Assembly (NCBI RefSeq): GCF_002086795.1
Contig: NZ_MVIM01000004.1
Location: 399,118-463,117, forward strand
Length of the DNA stretch: 64,000 nt
Source: Mycolicibacterium tusciae
GTDB taxonomy: Bacteria > Actinomycetota > Actinomycetes > Mycobacteriales > Mycobacteriaceae
Reading direction: 5' to 3'
Of this stretch, positions 19,602-28,026 are shown one piece after another. Position 1 is the first letter of the stretch. Every line of letters begins with the position of its first letter. The translations under genes were made by a program, and so were the position numbers. The notes below the pieces were generated by a model. The model saw only the letters and a program-made list of their open reading frames with translations, had not been told where the DNA came from and did not search any database.

Positions 19602-20291
19602 TCAAGGGGACTCGGTGCGGCGCTCGCCGACGCGGGGCGATTGGTCGCGGTTGTAGTAGGCGAGTCCGCCGATGATCCCGGCAACCAGGAATGAGCCCAC
19701 GGCGAGCCAGATCGCCGCGCCGGTGAACGAACGGGCGCTCGGGTCGGTATAGCGGGCCTGGGCGTTCATCGTGCTGACGACACCGGGTCGCAGTTTCCAC
19801 TCGACGATCTCGGCGGACACCTGGGTCCCGTTGGTCGAGGTGACCTCGCCGGGGAACGACACCGAAAGCGAGACGTCGGCCTCGGAGTCGCTCAGTGAGG
19901 TGAGGTCGACGCGGCCCTCGAGAATCACCAGGTCGCCGGCGCGTCGTAGCGCGATGTCCACGCCGGCGGCGTCGCGGTTCATGTTGGCCAGCTGGGGGAG
20001 TTCGGCGAAGGTGAGGTCCGAGAACACCGCTTGAGATCCGACGTAGTCGTCGCGGCTGTACTCGGAGACCGCCACCTTGTTGGCGAATGTCAGATTGTTG
20101 AGGAGTTGAGGGCCCTTGTCGTCGTCGTTGCGCGGTTTGGCCGCGGCAACGATCTGTCCCGATACCCTGTCGTCGGGCGACACCGTCATCGACGCCCTGA
20201 TCCGAACACATCCGACGAGTGCCGGAAGGGCGATCAGGATCAGCAACATCACGGCGAGCAGCCGACGTTTCCGAGAATGCTGGGCGCGCAC
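19602..20291 (-). CDS. lppM: Lipoprotein LppM
   Basis: A 229-residue exported protein with a basic n-region, a hydrophobic core and the lipobox LVGC, giving a lipid-modified Cys near residue 26. The body is a beta-rich domain (SPDDRVSGQIVAAAK and then VGSQAVFSDLTFAEL), with a second hydrophobic helix near residues 195-215 and a short charged tail. M. tuberculosis LppM (Rv2171) has been linked to PIM/lipoglycan traffic and phagosome maturation. GTG 20291 is preferred because it gives a proper signal peptide and family length; ATG 20330 would add 13 residues. It follows the acetyltransferase gene on the same strand. Confidence 0.85.
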   Translation of the reverse strand: MRAQHSRKRRLLAVMLLILIALPALVGCVRIRASMTVSPDDRVSGQIVAAAKPRNDDDKGPQLLNNLTFANKVAVSEYSRDDYVGSQAVFSDLTFAELPQLANMNRDAAGVDIALRRAGDLVILEGRVDLTSLSDSEADVSLSVSFPGEVTSTNGTQVSAEIVEWKLRPGVVSTMNAQARYTDPSARSFTGAAIWLAVGSFLVAGIIGGLAYYNRDQSPRVGERRTESP

Positions 20292-20340
20292 GTGGTCATC
20301 GTGCCAGACCGGAGCAGTTCGGCGATGCATCAGAGAGGTA

Positions 20341-20949
20341 TCAGAGAGGTAAAGCCCGCCCCAGGATGGCAAACGCGCGCGGATCGCCGGCGAAGTGGTA
20401 GCCCCGGATGATGTCGGCGAAGCCGAGGCGACGGTAGAGCCGCCAGGCCCGGTTCGCTTCGCCGTTGATCTCGGGCGTCGACAGCAGTACCTGCGATTCG
20501 GCACGGTCGGCGAGCAACCGGCGGGCGAGCGCCTCACCGAGTCCGTGGCCCTGCGCGCGGGGATGGATATGCAATTCGGTCAGCTCGAAGTAGCTCGTCA
20601 TCAGCTCGGCGATGCGGGCCGGGTCGGCGCCTACCCGGTGCAGGCCGGCGACCACTTGCTGCTGCCACCATTGGTCCGGCGCGCCGCAGTAGCCGTATGC
20701 GATGCCGAGCAGCGACGCCGACGCCAGTTCCGGGGCTGAAGGCGGAGTCGCGTCGGGTCCGTCCAGGTCGGGCGCCTCGACGGCGGCGACCGCCTTCCAC
20801 CCACCCCGATGCGTGTGCTCGAGCCACATCGATGCGCGTTGGTCTTCGGTGCCACGCGGATAGCGCATGGCGTCGACGTAGACGGCGAGCGCGTCACCGA
20901 GCCGCCGTTGCATATCGCTCGGCGACAGATCGATCAGAAACGTCGCCAA
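20341..20949 (-). CDS. GNAT-family N-acetyltransferase (Rv2170-type)
   Basis: A 202-residue GNAT protein. The acetyl-CoA pyrophosphate-binding motif A is RAQGHGLGEALARRLL near 135-150, followed by VLLSTPEINGEANRAWRLYRRLGF, the normal beta5-alpha4 region. TTG 20949 has AGGAG 4-5 bases upstream. The M. tuberculosis member has been reported as a protein lysine acetyltransferase, which I recall but cannot check here. Probably in an operon with lppM 49 bases downstream. The 231 bases to the divergent DUF3040 gene hold its promoter, in which I see no clear boxes. Confidence 0.85.
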   Translation of the reverse strand: MATFLIDLSPSDMQRRLGDALAVYVDAMRYPRGTEDQRASMWLEHTHRGGWKAVAAVEAPDLDGPDATPPSAPELASASLLGIAYGYCGAPDQWWQQQVVAGLHRVGADPARIAELMTSYFELTELHIHPRAQGHGLGEALARRLLADRAESQVLLSTPEINGEANRAWRLYRRLGFADIIRGYHFAGDPRAFAILGRALPL

Positions 20950-21180
20950 ATTGCTCCTGTCCTCAGATCAACCTCGTGCGGTCACGTGCCCCCATTATCG
21001 AACCGAGCGAGCTGTTGCTCACCGGCGGCGGTGCACGTCATACAATCGACCGTCGAACAAGGTGGTACGGCTCAGACTGACCTCGTATCATGACTGTTAG
21101 GCGTCCGTAAATGCGGGCGGACATCAGTTTGAACGATTGAGACCGGTCGCATCGGCTCCTGGGCCCCGAGGGAGGGACGT

Positions 21181-21588
21181 ATGCCACTCTCCGATCATGA
21201 GCAGCGCATGCTCGATCAGATCGAGAGCGCGCTGTATGCCGAGGACCCGAAGTTCGCTTCGAGCGTTCGCGGTGGGACGCTGCGCGCGCCGTCCACCCGC
21301 CGTCGGCTGCAGGGTGCAGCGCTTTTCGTGGCCGGACTGGCGATGCTGGTGGCGGGTATCGCGATCCCCGCCACTCGGATCGGCGACTTCGCGATTCTGT
21401 CCGTGATCGGTTTCATCGTCATGTTCGGCGGCGTGGTCTTCGCGATCACGGGCCCGCGTGTGGCGGGCGGTCGTGACCGTTCGGCCACCGATCAGGTCGG
21501 GCAGCAGCGCCAGAAACGCGCCAAAGGCTCCGGCGGTTCGTTCACCAGTCGTATGGAGGATCGGTTCCGCCGTCGTTTCGACGAGTAG
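21181..21588 (+). CDS. DUF3040 membrane protein (Rv2169c-type)
   Basis: A 135-residue protein beginning PLSDHEQRMLDQIESALYAEDPKFASS, the hallmark of DUF3040, followed by two adjacent transmembrane helices (about 44-65 and 70-92) and a basic C-terminal tail. The ATG at 21181 follows a GGGAGGGA ribosome site. No enzymatic role is known for the family; it is widespread in actinobacteria and often sits just upstream of mraZ, as here. It is followed by a strong intrinsic terminator, so it is a separate unit from the dcw cluster. Confidence 0.88.
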   Translation: MPLSDHEQRMLDQIESALYAEDPKFASSVRGGTLRAPSTRRRLQGAALFVAGLAMLVAGIAIPATRIGDFAILSVIGFIVMFGGVVFAITGPRVAGGRDRSATDQVGQQRQKRAKGSGGSFTSRMEDRFRRRFDE

Positions 21589-21603
21589 CACCACACCGAC
21601 CCC

Positions 21604-21635
21604 AGGGGTAGCCCACACCGGGCTACCCCTTTTTT
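21604..21635 (+). terminator. Intrinsic terminator after the DUF3040 gene
   Basis: A perfect 10-base-pair GC-rich stem (GGGGTAGCCC at 21605-21614 with GGGCTACCCC at 21620-21629) closes a 5-base loop and is followed by six or more T. The A at 21604 extends the pairing. This is the only textbook rho-independent terminator I find in the window, and it isolates the dcw cluster from upstream transcription. Confidence 0.92.
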
Positions 21636-21820
21636 GTGCGCATGGCCGACTCAGCTGCTGGGTTGCTGCCCCACCGCGCCCCACCAATTCGTTCTTGCCC
21701 CTCTAGCTGCGGTTTTACCACCCCGGACGGCCCCCGATGCCGGACCAGGGGGTGGAAATGTCACCGATGTCCCTGCTAGGTGGGGACGCGCCAACAATTC
21801 TTGGTATCAAATGGAGTGAT

Positions 21821-21846
21821 GTGGGGGATTGTGGGGTAAAGTGGCG
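21821..21846 (+). promoter_or_regulatory. MraZ-type operator: three direct repeats at 10-base spacing
   Basis: GTGGGG (21821-21826), GTGGGG (21831-21836) and GTGGCG (21841-21846) repeat with an exact 10-base period, placing all three on one face of the helix. MraZ is known to bind tandem TGGGN repeats of this geometry in its own promoter. A TAAAGT -10-like box at 21837-21842 lies between the second and third repeats, so MraZ binding would block or modulate the promoter of the whole dcw cluster. The rest of the 303-base gap (21589-21890) holds the terminator and otherwise nothing I recognise. Confidence 0.8.
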
Positions 21847-21890
21847 GCAACGGAGCAACCGGGGCTCCGGATGGCGCGGGAGGTGGCGGG

Positions 21891-22322
21891 ATGTTTCTCG
21901 GCACCTACACGCCGAAGCTCGACGACAAGGGGCGGCTCACACTGCCCGCCAAGTTCCGCGACGCGCTGGCAGGAGGGTTGATGGTCACCAAAGGCCAAGA
22001 TCACAGCCTCGCTGTATACCCGCGCGACGAGTTCGAAAAGCTGGCACGACGGGCGTCGCAGGCGTCTCGGAGCAATCCGGAGGCTCGGGCATTCCTGCGC
22101 AACCTGGCCGCGGCCACCGACGAACAGCACCCCGACTCACAAGGCCGGATCACCTTGTCGTCCGATCATCGCCGCTACGCCAACCTGTCGAAGGACTGCG
22201 TGGTGATCGGATCGGTTGACTACCTGGAGATCTGGGATTCGGCGGCGTGGCAGGAATACCAGCAGACGCACGAAGAGAACTTCTCCGCGGCCACAGATGA
22301 AGCTCTGCACGACATCATCTGA
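21891..22322 (+). CDS. mraZ: Transcriptional regulator MraZ
   Basis: A 143-residue AbrB-type DNA-binding protein with two tandem MraZ domains: [21 protein letters not shown] at the N-terminus (about 4-24) and [16 protein letters not shown] (about 83-98) in the second half. Both carry the D-x-x-G-R core. It forms a ring that recognises the direct repeats in its own promoter and controls the division and cell wall cluster. ATG 21891 follows GGGAGGTGGCGGG. The gene is separated from rsmH by a 145-base leader containing a conserved-looking RNA fold. Confidence 0.95.
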   Translation: MFLGTYTPKLDDKGRLTLPAKFRDALAGGLMVTKGQDHSLAVYPRDEFEKLARRASQASRSNPEARAFLRNLAAATDEQHPDSQGRITLSSDHRRYANLSKDCVVIGSVDYLEIWDSAAWQEYQQTHEENFSAATDEALHDII

Positions 22323-22362
22323 TGCGGGACTCGACCGGCTCGGTGCCCATGCATCGTGGCCT

Positions 22363-22418
22363 CTGTCCGAACCGGCCCTGGCGTACTTCCCCGACGCCAG
22401 GTCCACACCCTCGGACAG
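22363..22418 (+). ncRNA. Structured rsmH leader, candidate mraW RNA motif
   Basis: Between mraZ and rsmH there are two nested perfect helices. The outer one is CTGTCCGA (22363-22370) with TCGGACAG (22411-22418). The inner one is CCTGGCGT (22377-22384) with ACGCCAGG (22394-22401). The mraW RNA motif is a described structured element in the 5' regions of actinobacterial operons with mraW (rsmH), so position and nested-stem shape fit. Its function is unknown. I have no covariance model to confirm the match. The full element may extend beyond the bounds given. Confidence 0.6.
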
Positions 22419-22467
22419 GGACCTCGGTGCACGGGTCTTCACCGGTGGCCTACATGGAGGCTGGGCG

Positions 22468-23472
22468 ATGCCTGACGAAATCAAAGATCCCGATCACGGG
22501 CACGTTCCGGTCCTCCTCGACCGCTGCGTCGAGCTCCTCGCCCCTGCGCTGACCCGCAACGCCGCCGATGGCAGCGGCGCCGTGCTCATCGATGCCACGC
22601 TCGGCGCAGGTGGCCATGCCGAGCGATTCCTCACCGAGTTCCCCGCTCTGCGGCTCATCGGGCTGGACCGCGATCCGAATGCCCTCTGGATCGCCGGCGA
22701 GCGGCTATCCGCTTTCGGCGACCGCGTGCTGCTGGTGCGTACCCGCTACGACGGGATCGAAGGCGCACTCGAGCAGTCCGGTGACTGGGCAGGCGGCGAC
22801 GAATTCGCTGTGGCCGGCATCCTTTTCGACCTCGGGGTCTCCTCGATGCAGCTGGACCGCACCGAACGCGGCTTCTCCTATGCCGTGGACGCACCGCTGG
22901 ACATGAGGATGGACCCCGACGCGCCGCTGACCGCGGCGGAAGTCGTCAACACCTACGACCAGCGCACGCTGGCGCGGCTGCTGCGCGAATTCGGCGAGGA
23001 GCGGTTCGCCAACCGGATCGCCTCGCAGATCGCCCGCAGGCGCGCCATCCGGCCATTCTCGACCACCGCCGAGCTGGTCGAGCTGCTGTACCAGGCGATA
23101 CCTGCGCCCGCCCGCCGCACCGGCGGACACCCCGCGAAGCGGACGTTCCAGGCGCTGCGCATCGCCGTTAACGGAGAGCTGGACTCGTTGCGCACCGCGC
23201 TGCCCGCCGCCCTCGACGCGCTGACGCCCGGCGGACGGATCGTGGTGATGGCCTACCAGTCGCTGGAGGACCGCATCGTGAAGAACCAATTCTCGGCGGC
23301 CACGGCATCCAGGACACCGCAAGACCTGCCGGTCGAATTGCCCGGGCATGAACCGGAATTCGTCGCCTTGACCCGTGGCGCCGAGCGCGCGGGGGACGAA
23401 GAGATCGCAATCAACCCACGTAGCGCAAGTGTGCGGCTACGGGCGCTGGAAAAGGTGGGGGAGCTACGATGA
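22468..23472 (+). CDS. rsmH: 16S rRNA m4C1402 methyltransferase RsmH (MraW)
   Basis: A 334-residue SAM-dependent methyltransferase that modifies C1402 in the decoding centre of 16S rRNA. Family motifs are [13 protein letters not shown] at the start, [16 protein letters not shown] (SAM motif I), LIGLDRDP (motif II), [29 protein letters not shown] and the C-terminal [16 protein letters not shown] 22468 has GGAGG 7 bases upstream and begins immediately before the conserved domain. An in-frame extension to 22297 would run through the structured leader and looks non-coding. The TGA overlaps the ATG of ftsL. Confidence 0.93.
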   Translation: MPDEIKDPDHGHVPVLLDRCVELLAPALTRNAADGSGAVLIDATLGAGGHAERFLTEFPALRLIGLDRDPNALWIAGERLSAFGDRVLLVRTRYDGIEGALEQSGDWAGGDEFAVAGILFDLGVSSMQLDRTERGFSYAVDAPLDMRMDPDAPLTAAEVVNTYDQRTLARLLREFGEERFANRIASQIARRRAIRPFSTTAELVELLYQAIPAPARRTGGHPAKRTFQALRIAVNGELDSLRTALPAALDALTPGGRIVVMAYQSLEDRIVKNQFSAATASRTPQDLPVELPGHEPEFVALTRGAERAGDEEIAINPRSASVRLRALEKVGELR

Positions 23473-24536
23473 AGGCCAAGCAGAGCAAGCAGGCCAAGCA
23501 GAGCAATCAGGCAAGACAACGCGAGCAGGCCAAGCAGCGCAAGCAGGTCAAGCGTTCGGCATTGGCGCGCGGGACCGACGAGCGCCGCAACCCCCGAAGC
23601 GGTGGTCGTCCCGCCGAAGCGCCGTCGCGCCGCAAGCCCACCCGCGACCAGCGGCCGCGGCGGTCCGCGCCGCAGACCGCCCCGATTCCGCGGCCCACCG
23701 GTGCTCCGGCCCGGCCGAAGAACTCCGGCCAGGCCAAGGCGCGCGCCAAGGCGCGTAAGGCCAAGGCGCCCAAGGTCATTCGGCCTCCGCTACGCGAGCG
23801 TATCCTCGTCGCACTGTCGTCTGTCGACCTGCGTCCCCGCGCGCTGATCGCCAGGGTGCCGTTCGTTGTCTTGGTCATCGGATCGCTCGGTGCAGGTCTG
23901 GGAACCACACTGTGGTTGTCGACCGACGCCGCCGAGCGTTCGTATCAGCTCGGAAACGCCCGTGAGACGAATCAGGCTCTGCTGCAACAGAAGGAAGCGC
24001 TGGAGCGGGACGTCCTCGAGGCGCAGGCGGCACCCGCGCTGGCCGAGGCGGCTCGCGGCCTGGGCATGATCCCGTCGCGGGACACCGCGCACCTCGTGCA
24101 GGATCCGTCGGGAAATTGGATCGTCGTCGGCACTCCCAAACCCGCCGAAGGCGTTCCACCGCCCCCGCTGAACACGCCGCTTCCCGAGGAAGCGCCACCC
24201 GCACCTCCGCAGGCTCCGGCGGCGCGCGTCACCGAACCGCGTGAACTCACCGTGCGGATACCGGAGCGACCTGCGCTCGTGCCGACGCCCGGCGCGAGCC
24301 AACCGATCCCGGGCATCAGCCAACCCGTGCCGATCCCCGCGGTCCCACCGGCGGCCACGCCCGGTGTCGAGGTACCGCACGCGACCCAGGGCACGCTGCC
24401 CGCACTGGGGCCGCTGCCCGCGACACCGGCAGCACCCTCGGCACCGGTGATTCAGCAGCCGCTGCAGGTGCCACCCGTCGAGGCCGCACCGCAGGCGCCC
24501 GGACCCGTCGCGCCGATCCCCGGCGCACCGGCATGA
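23469..24536 (+). CDS. ftsL: FtsL-like division protein with long basic N-tail and Pro-rich C-tail (Rv2164c-type)
   Basis: A 355-residue bitopic protein. Residues 1-115 are cytoplasmic and extremely basic, starting with an imperfect repeat of Ala-Lys-Gln-x-x-Gln. One membrane helix (about 132-154) is followed by a short coiled coil with [23 protein letters not shown], the FtsL/DivIC signature, ending in GLGMIP. The C-terminal ~140 residues are almost all Pro, Ala, Val and Gly. Position between rsmH and ftsI identifies it as the FtsL of the FtsQLB-FtsWI complex, which activates septal peptidoglycan synthesis. Both ends are ATGA overlaps. Confidence 0.85.
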   Translation: MKAKQSKQAKQSNQARQREQAKQRKQVKRSALARGTDERRNPRSGGRPAEAPSRRKPTRDQRPRRSAPQTAPIPRPTGAPARPKNSGQAKARAKARKAKAPKVIRPPLRERILVALSSVDLRPRALIARVPFVVLVIGSLGAGLGTTLWLSTDAAERSYQLGNARETNQALLQQKEALERDVLEAQAAPALAEAARGLGMIPSRDTAHLVQDPSGNWIVVGTPKPAEGVPPPPLNTPLPEEAPPAPPQAPAARVTEPRELTVRIPERPALVPTPGASQPIPGISQPVPIPAVPPAATPGVEVPHATQGTLPALGPLPATPAAPSAPVIQQPLQVPPVEAAPQAPGPVAPIPGAPA

Positions 24537-26461
24537 GCCGCCGCGACAAGGGTCCCGTCCCTGGCAAGTCGAAGGGGCGCACGGCGGGGAAGACGGCGAA
24601 GACGCAGGAGCGCTCCGCGCGGTCGCGGCGCACCCGAACGCCGTCGGCCGAGGGAGGCATACGTAGCGCGTCGTTCGTATTTCGACATCGCGTCGGCAAC
24701 GCCGTCATCTTCCTGGTGCTGATCGTCGCGGCCGCGCAGCTGTTCAACCTCCAGGTTCCGCGCGCCGAGGGCCTGCGCGCCGAGGCTGCGAGCCAGCTCA
24801 AGGTCACCGACGTCGACCAGGCTGTGCGCGGGGCGATCGTCGACCGCGACAACGACAAACTGGCCTTCACCATCGAGGCGCGTGCGCTGACGTTCCAGCC
24901 GGTCCGAGTGCGCAAGCAGCTGGAAGAGGCGCGGGCGAAGACGTCGGAGGCGCCGAATCCGGAGACCAGGCTGCGCGAGATCGCCGATGAGGTGGCGTTG
25001 CGCCTCAACAACAAGCCGAACGCGGCCACGGTGTTGAAGAAGCTCAAGAGCAACGAGACATTCGTCTACCTGGCACGCGCGGTCGACCCCGCCCTCGCCG
25101 ACGTCATCACCACCAAGTTCCCCGAAGTCGGCTCGGAACGGCAGGATCTGCGCCAGTACCCGGGCGGGGCATTGGCGGCCAACATCGTCGGCGGCATCGA
25201 CTGGGACGGCCACGGTCTGCTCGGCATGGAGGACTCGCTGGATGCGGTATTGGCCGGCACCGACGGTTCGGTCACGTACGACCGCGGGTCCGACGGTGTG
25301 GTGATCCCCGGGAGCTACCGCAACCGCCACGACGCGGTCGACGGTTCGACGGTCGTGCTGACCCTCGACGACGACATCCAGTTCTATGTCCAGCAGCAGG
25401 TGCAGCAGGCCAAGGACCTGTCCGGTGCGAAGAACGCGTCTGCGGTGGTGCTGGACGCGAAGACCGGTGAAGTCCTGGCCATGGCGAACGACAACACCTT
25501 CGATCCGAGCCAGGACATCGGCAGGCAGGAGAATCGGCAGCTGGGCAACCTCTCGGTGTCGTCGCCGTTCGAACCCGGGTCGGTCAACAAGATCATCACC
25601 GCCGCGTCGGTGATCGAGTACGGGCTGTCCAACCCCGACGAGGTGCTGCAGGTGCCGGGCTCGATCAACATGGGCGGCGTCACCGTCGGCGACGCCTGGG
25701 AGCACGGCGTCATGCCGTACACCACCACCGGGATCTTCGGGAAGTCCTCGAACGTCGGCACCCTGATGCTGGCCCAGCGCCTCGGGCCGGAGAAGTACTT
25801 CGAGATGGTGCGCAAGTTCGGCCTCGGCCAGCGCACCAACGTCGGGCTGCCGGGGGAGAGTGCCGGCCTGGTCCCGCCGATCGACCAGTGGTCGGGCAGC
25901 ACGTTCTCCAACTTGCCTATCGGACAGGGTCTTTCGATGACCCTGCTGCAGATGACGGCCATGTACCAGGCGATCGCGAATGACGGGGTGCGCGTTCCGC
26001 CGCGCATCGTCAAGAGCACCATCGCCCCGGACGGGAGTCGCACCGACGAACCCCGGCCGGAAGGGATTCGGGTGGTGTCGGCGCAGACCGCGCAGACGGT
26101 GCGGCAGATGCTGCGCGCGACGCTGCAGCGCGATCCGATGGGCGTACAGCAGGGCACCGGATCGCAGGGCGCCGTCGAGGGCTACCAGCTGTCCGGCAAG
26201 ACGGGCACCGCCCAGCAGATCAACCCGGCGTGCGGCTGCTACTACAGCGACGTGTACTGGATCACCTTCGCCGGCATCGCCACGACCGACAACCCGCGCT
26301 ACGTCATCGGCGTGATGATGGACCACCCGCACCGCACGGCCGACGGCCAGCCCGGGACGACCGCGGCGCCGCTGTTCCACAACATCGCTTCCTGGTTGCT
26401 TCAGCGGGAGAACGTGCCGCTCTCACCCGAGGGACCGCGGCTGACTCTGCAAGCGGACTGA
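24533..26461 (+). CDS. ftsI: Division transpeptidase FtsI / PBP3 (PbpB)
   Basis: A 642-residue class B penicillin-binding protein. A basic N-terminal tail is followed by a membrane helix (about 50-70), a dimerisation/pedestal domain and the transpeptidase domain. The catalytic Ser is in FEPGSVNKIITAAS (about Ser350), the SxN motif is KSSN (near 405), and the KTG motif is SGKTGTAQQ (near 556). A CGCYYSDV segment after it resembles the disulfide region seen in mycobacterial PBP3. It cross-links septal peptidoglycan and works with FtsW. In M. tuberculosis PE-type genes separate it from murE; here murE follows directly after 44 bases. Confidence 0.95.
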   Translation: MSRRDKGPVPGKSKGRTAGKTAKTQERSARSRRTRTPSAEGGIRSASFVFRHRVGNAVIFLVLIVAAAQLFNLQVPRAEGLRAEAASQLKVTDVDQAVRGAIVDRDNDKLAFTIEARALTFQPVRVRKQLEEARAKTSEAPNPETRLREIADEVALRLNNKPNAATVLKKLKSNETFVYLARAVDPALADVITTKFPEVGSERQDLRQYPGGALAANIVGGIDWDGHGLLGMEDSLDAVLAGTDGSVTYDRGSDGVVIPGSYRNRHDAVDGSTVVLTLDDDIQFYVQQQVQQAKDLSGAKNASAVVLDAKTGEVLAMANDNTFDPSQDIGRQENRQLGNLSVSSPFEPGSVNKIITAASVIEYGLSNPDEVLQVPGSINMGGVTVGDAWEHGVMPYTTTGIFGKSSNVGTLMLAQRLGPEKYFEMVRKFGLGQRTNVGLPGESAGLVPPIDQWSGSTFSNLPIGQGLSMTLLQMTAMYQAIANDGVRVPPRIVKSTIAPDGSRTDEPRPEGIRVVSAQTAQTVRQMLRATLQRDPMGVQQGTGSQGAVEGYQLSGKTGTAQQINPACGCYYSDVYWITFAGIATTDNPRYVIGVMMDHPHRTADGQPGTTAAPLFHNIASWLLQRENVPLSPEGPRLTLQAD

Positions 26462-26505
26462 GCGCTCGGATGGGCCGGACACCGGGCCGGTAACGTGTCA
26501 TCGCC

Positions 26506-28026
26506 ATGAACCTGCGTCCCAGCCACCCTGCCGGAAGCACGCTCGGACTGGTTGCCGAGCAGGTCGCGGCGGTTCCGGCGCACGGCCCGCGGGTCCCCGA
26601 CATCCGGATCACCGGGGTCACGCTGCGCAGCCAGGACGTGCAGGCCGCCGATCTGTTCGCCGCGCTGCCCGGTGCCTCGTCGCACGGTGCCCGCCACGCC
26701 GCCGAGGCGGTATCGCGCGGGGCCGTCGCGATCCTGACCGACGCCGCGGGAGTCGCCGAGATCGGTGCCGGTGTCGAAGTCCCGGTGCTCGTCCACCCGG
26801 CTCCGCGCTCGGTGCTCGGCGAGATCGCGGCCACGGTCTATGGGCATCCGTCGGAGAAGGTGCGCGTCATCGGCGTCACCGGGACATCGGGCAAGACGAC
26901 CACGACCTATCTTGTCGAGGCCGGTCTGCGTTCGGCCGACCGGATGCCGGGACTCATCGGCACGGTCGGCATCCGGATCGACGGCCGCGATCAACCCAGC
27001 GCGCTCACCACACCGGAGGCCCCCGACCTGCAGGCGCTGCTGGCCGTGATGGTCGAACAGGGCGTCGACACCGTGGTGATGGAGGTGTCCAGCCACGCGC
27101 TGACCCTGGGACGCGTAGACGGGGTCCGCTTCGCGGTCGGCGGGTTCACCAACCTGTCCCGTGACCATCTGGACTTCCATCCGACGATGCAGGACTACTT
27201 CGACGCCAAGGCCAAACTGTTTGATCCCGAATCTCCAACGCACGCAAGTGTTTCGGTGGTGTGCGTCGATGACGACGCGGGCCGCGCGATTGCCGGGCTC
27301 GCAGAGGATCCGGTATCGGTCAGCACGACCGGCACCGCTGCCGATTGGCGCGTCGAAGACGTCCGCGCGGTCGACGCGGGTGCCCAGGAATTCGTCGCCG
27401 TCGACCCCGCAGGGGTGCACCACGGGTTGAGGATCGGCCTGCCGGGGCGCTACAACGTGGCGAACTGTCTGCTCGCGGTGGCGCTGTTGGACGCCGTCGG
27501 GGTGTCACCGGAGCAGGCCGCGCACGGGCTGCGCACGGCCTGCGTGCCCGGACGCCTGGAATCCGTCGACCGCGGGCAGCCATTCCTGGCGCTGGTCGAC
27601 TATGCGCACAAGCCCGGCGCGCTGGAAGCGGTCCTGCAGACGCTGCGGGAGCAGGGCGAGGGCCGGCTGGCCGTCGTGTTCGGTGCCGGCGGTAATCGCG
27701 ACCCCGGTAAGCGTGCACCGATGGGTCAGGTCGCCGCCACCATGGCGGAGCTCGTGGTGGTCACCGACGACAACCCGCGCGACGAGGACCCTGCGGCCAT
27801 CCGTGCCGAGATCGTCGCGGGCACAGCGGGGCGTGCAGAAGTGGTCGAAATCGGGGACCGTCGTCAGGCCATCGACTTCGCCGTCGCCTGGGCGCAACCG
27901 GGAGACATCGTGCTCGTCGCGGGCAAGGGGCACGAGCCGGGACAAACCAGCCACGGTGTGACCCGGCCGTTCGACGATCGCGACGAGCTCGCCGCAGCCC
28001 TCGAGGCCTTGGGGACCCCCACGTGA
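26506..28026 (+). CDS. murE: UDP-MurNAc-L-Ala-D-Glu:meso-DAP ligase MurE
   Basis: A 506-residue Mur ligase that adds the third residue to the peptidoglycan stem. The ATP-binding P-loop is [16 protein letters not shown] (near 123-138). The DNPR motif (near 421) that recognises meso-diaminopimelate, rather than lysine, is present in [11 protein letters not shown]. The C-terminal VLVAGKGHE segment is the conserved lysine region. ATG 26506; a TAACGT box 9 bases before it could be a weak internal promoter. The stop overlaps murF by 4 bases. Confidence 0.95.
   Translation: MNLRPSHPAGSTLGLVAEQVAAVPAHGPRVPDIRITGVTLRSQDVQAADLFAALPGASSHGARHAAEAVSRGAVAILTDAAGVAEIGAGVEVPVLVHPAPRSVLGEIAATVYGHPSEKVRVIGVTGTSGKTTTTYLVEAGLRSADRMPGLIGTVGIRIDGRDQPSALTTPEAPDLQALLAVMVEQGVDTVVMEVSSHALTLGRVDGVRFAVGGFTNLSRDHLDFHPTMQDYFDAKAKLFDPESPTHASVSVVCVDDDAGRAIAGLAEDPVSVSTTGTAADWRVEDVRAVDAGAQEFVAVDPAGVHHGLRIGLPGRYNVANCLLAVALLDAVGVSPEQAAHGLRTACVPGRLESVDRGQPFLALVDYAHKPGALEAVLQTLREQGEGRLAVVFGAGGNRDPGKRAPMGQVAATMAELVVVTDDNPRDEDPAAIRAEIVAGTAGRAEVVEIGDRRQAIDFAVAWAQPGDIVLVAGKGHEPGQTSHGVTRPFDDRDELAAALEALGTPT

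Noticed and set aside
22216..22467. Longer rsmH start (22297 or earlier)
   Set aside because: It would overlap mraZ, has no ribosome site, and runs through a structured leader; ATG 22468 has a well-placed GGAGG.
23469..23560. Repeated CAGGCCAAGCAG-like units suggesting a DNA repeat array
   Set aside because: They are codon-level repeats of the Lys/Gln/Ala tail of FtsL, in frame and imperfect, not a CRISPR or satellite.
24452..26380. A 642-codon open frame antisense to ftsI (and similar ones antisense to fadD15 at 5746-7275 and gltB at 56264-59518)
   Set aside because: In high-GC DNA the strand opposite a real gene often stays open. The translations are low-complexity His/Arg/Gly-rich with no domain, while the sense strand encodes complete enzymes.
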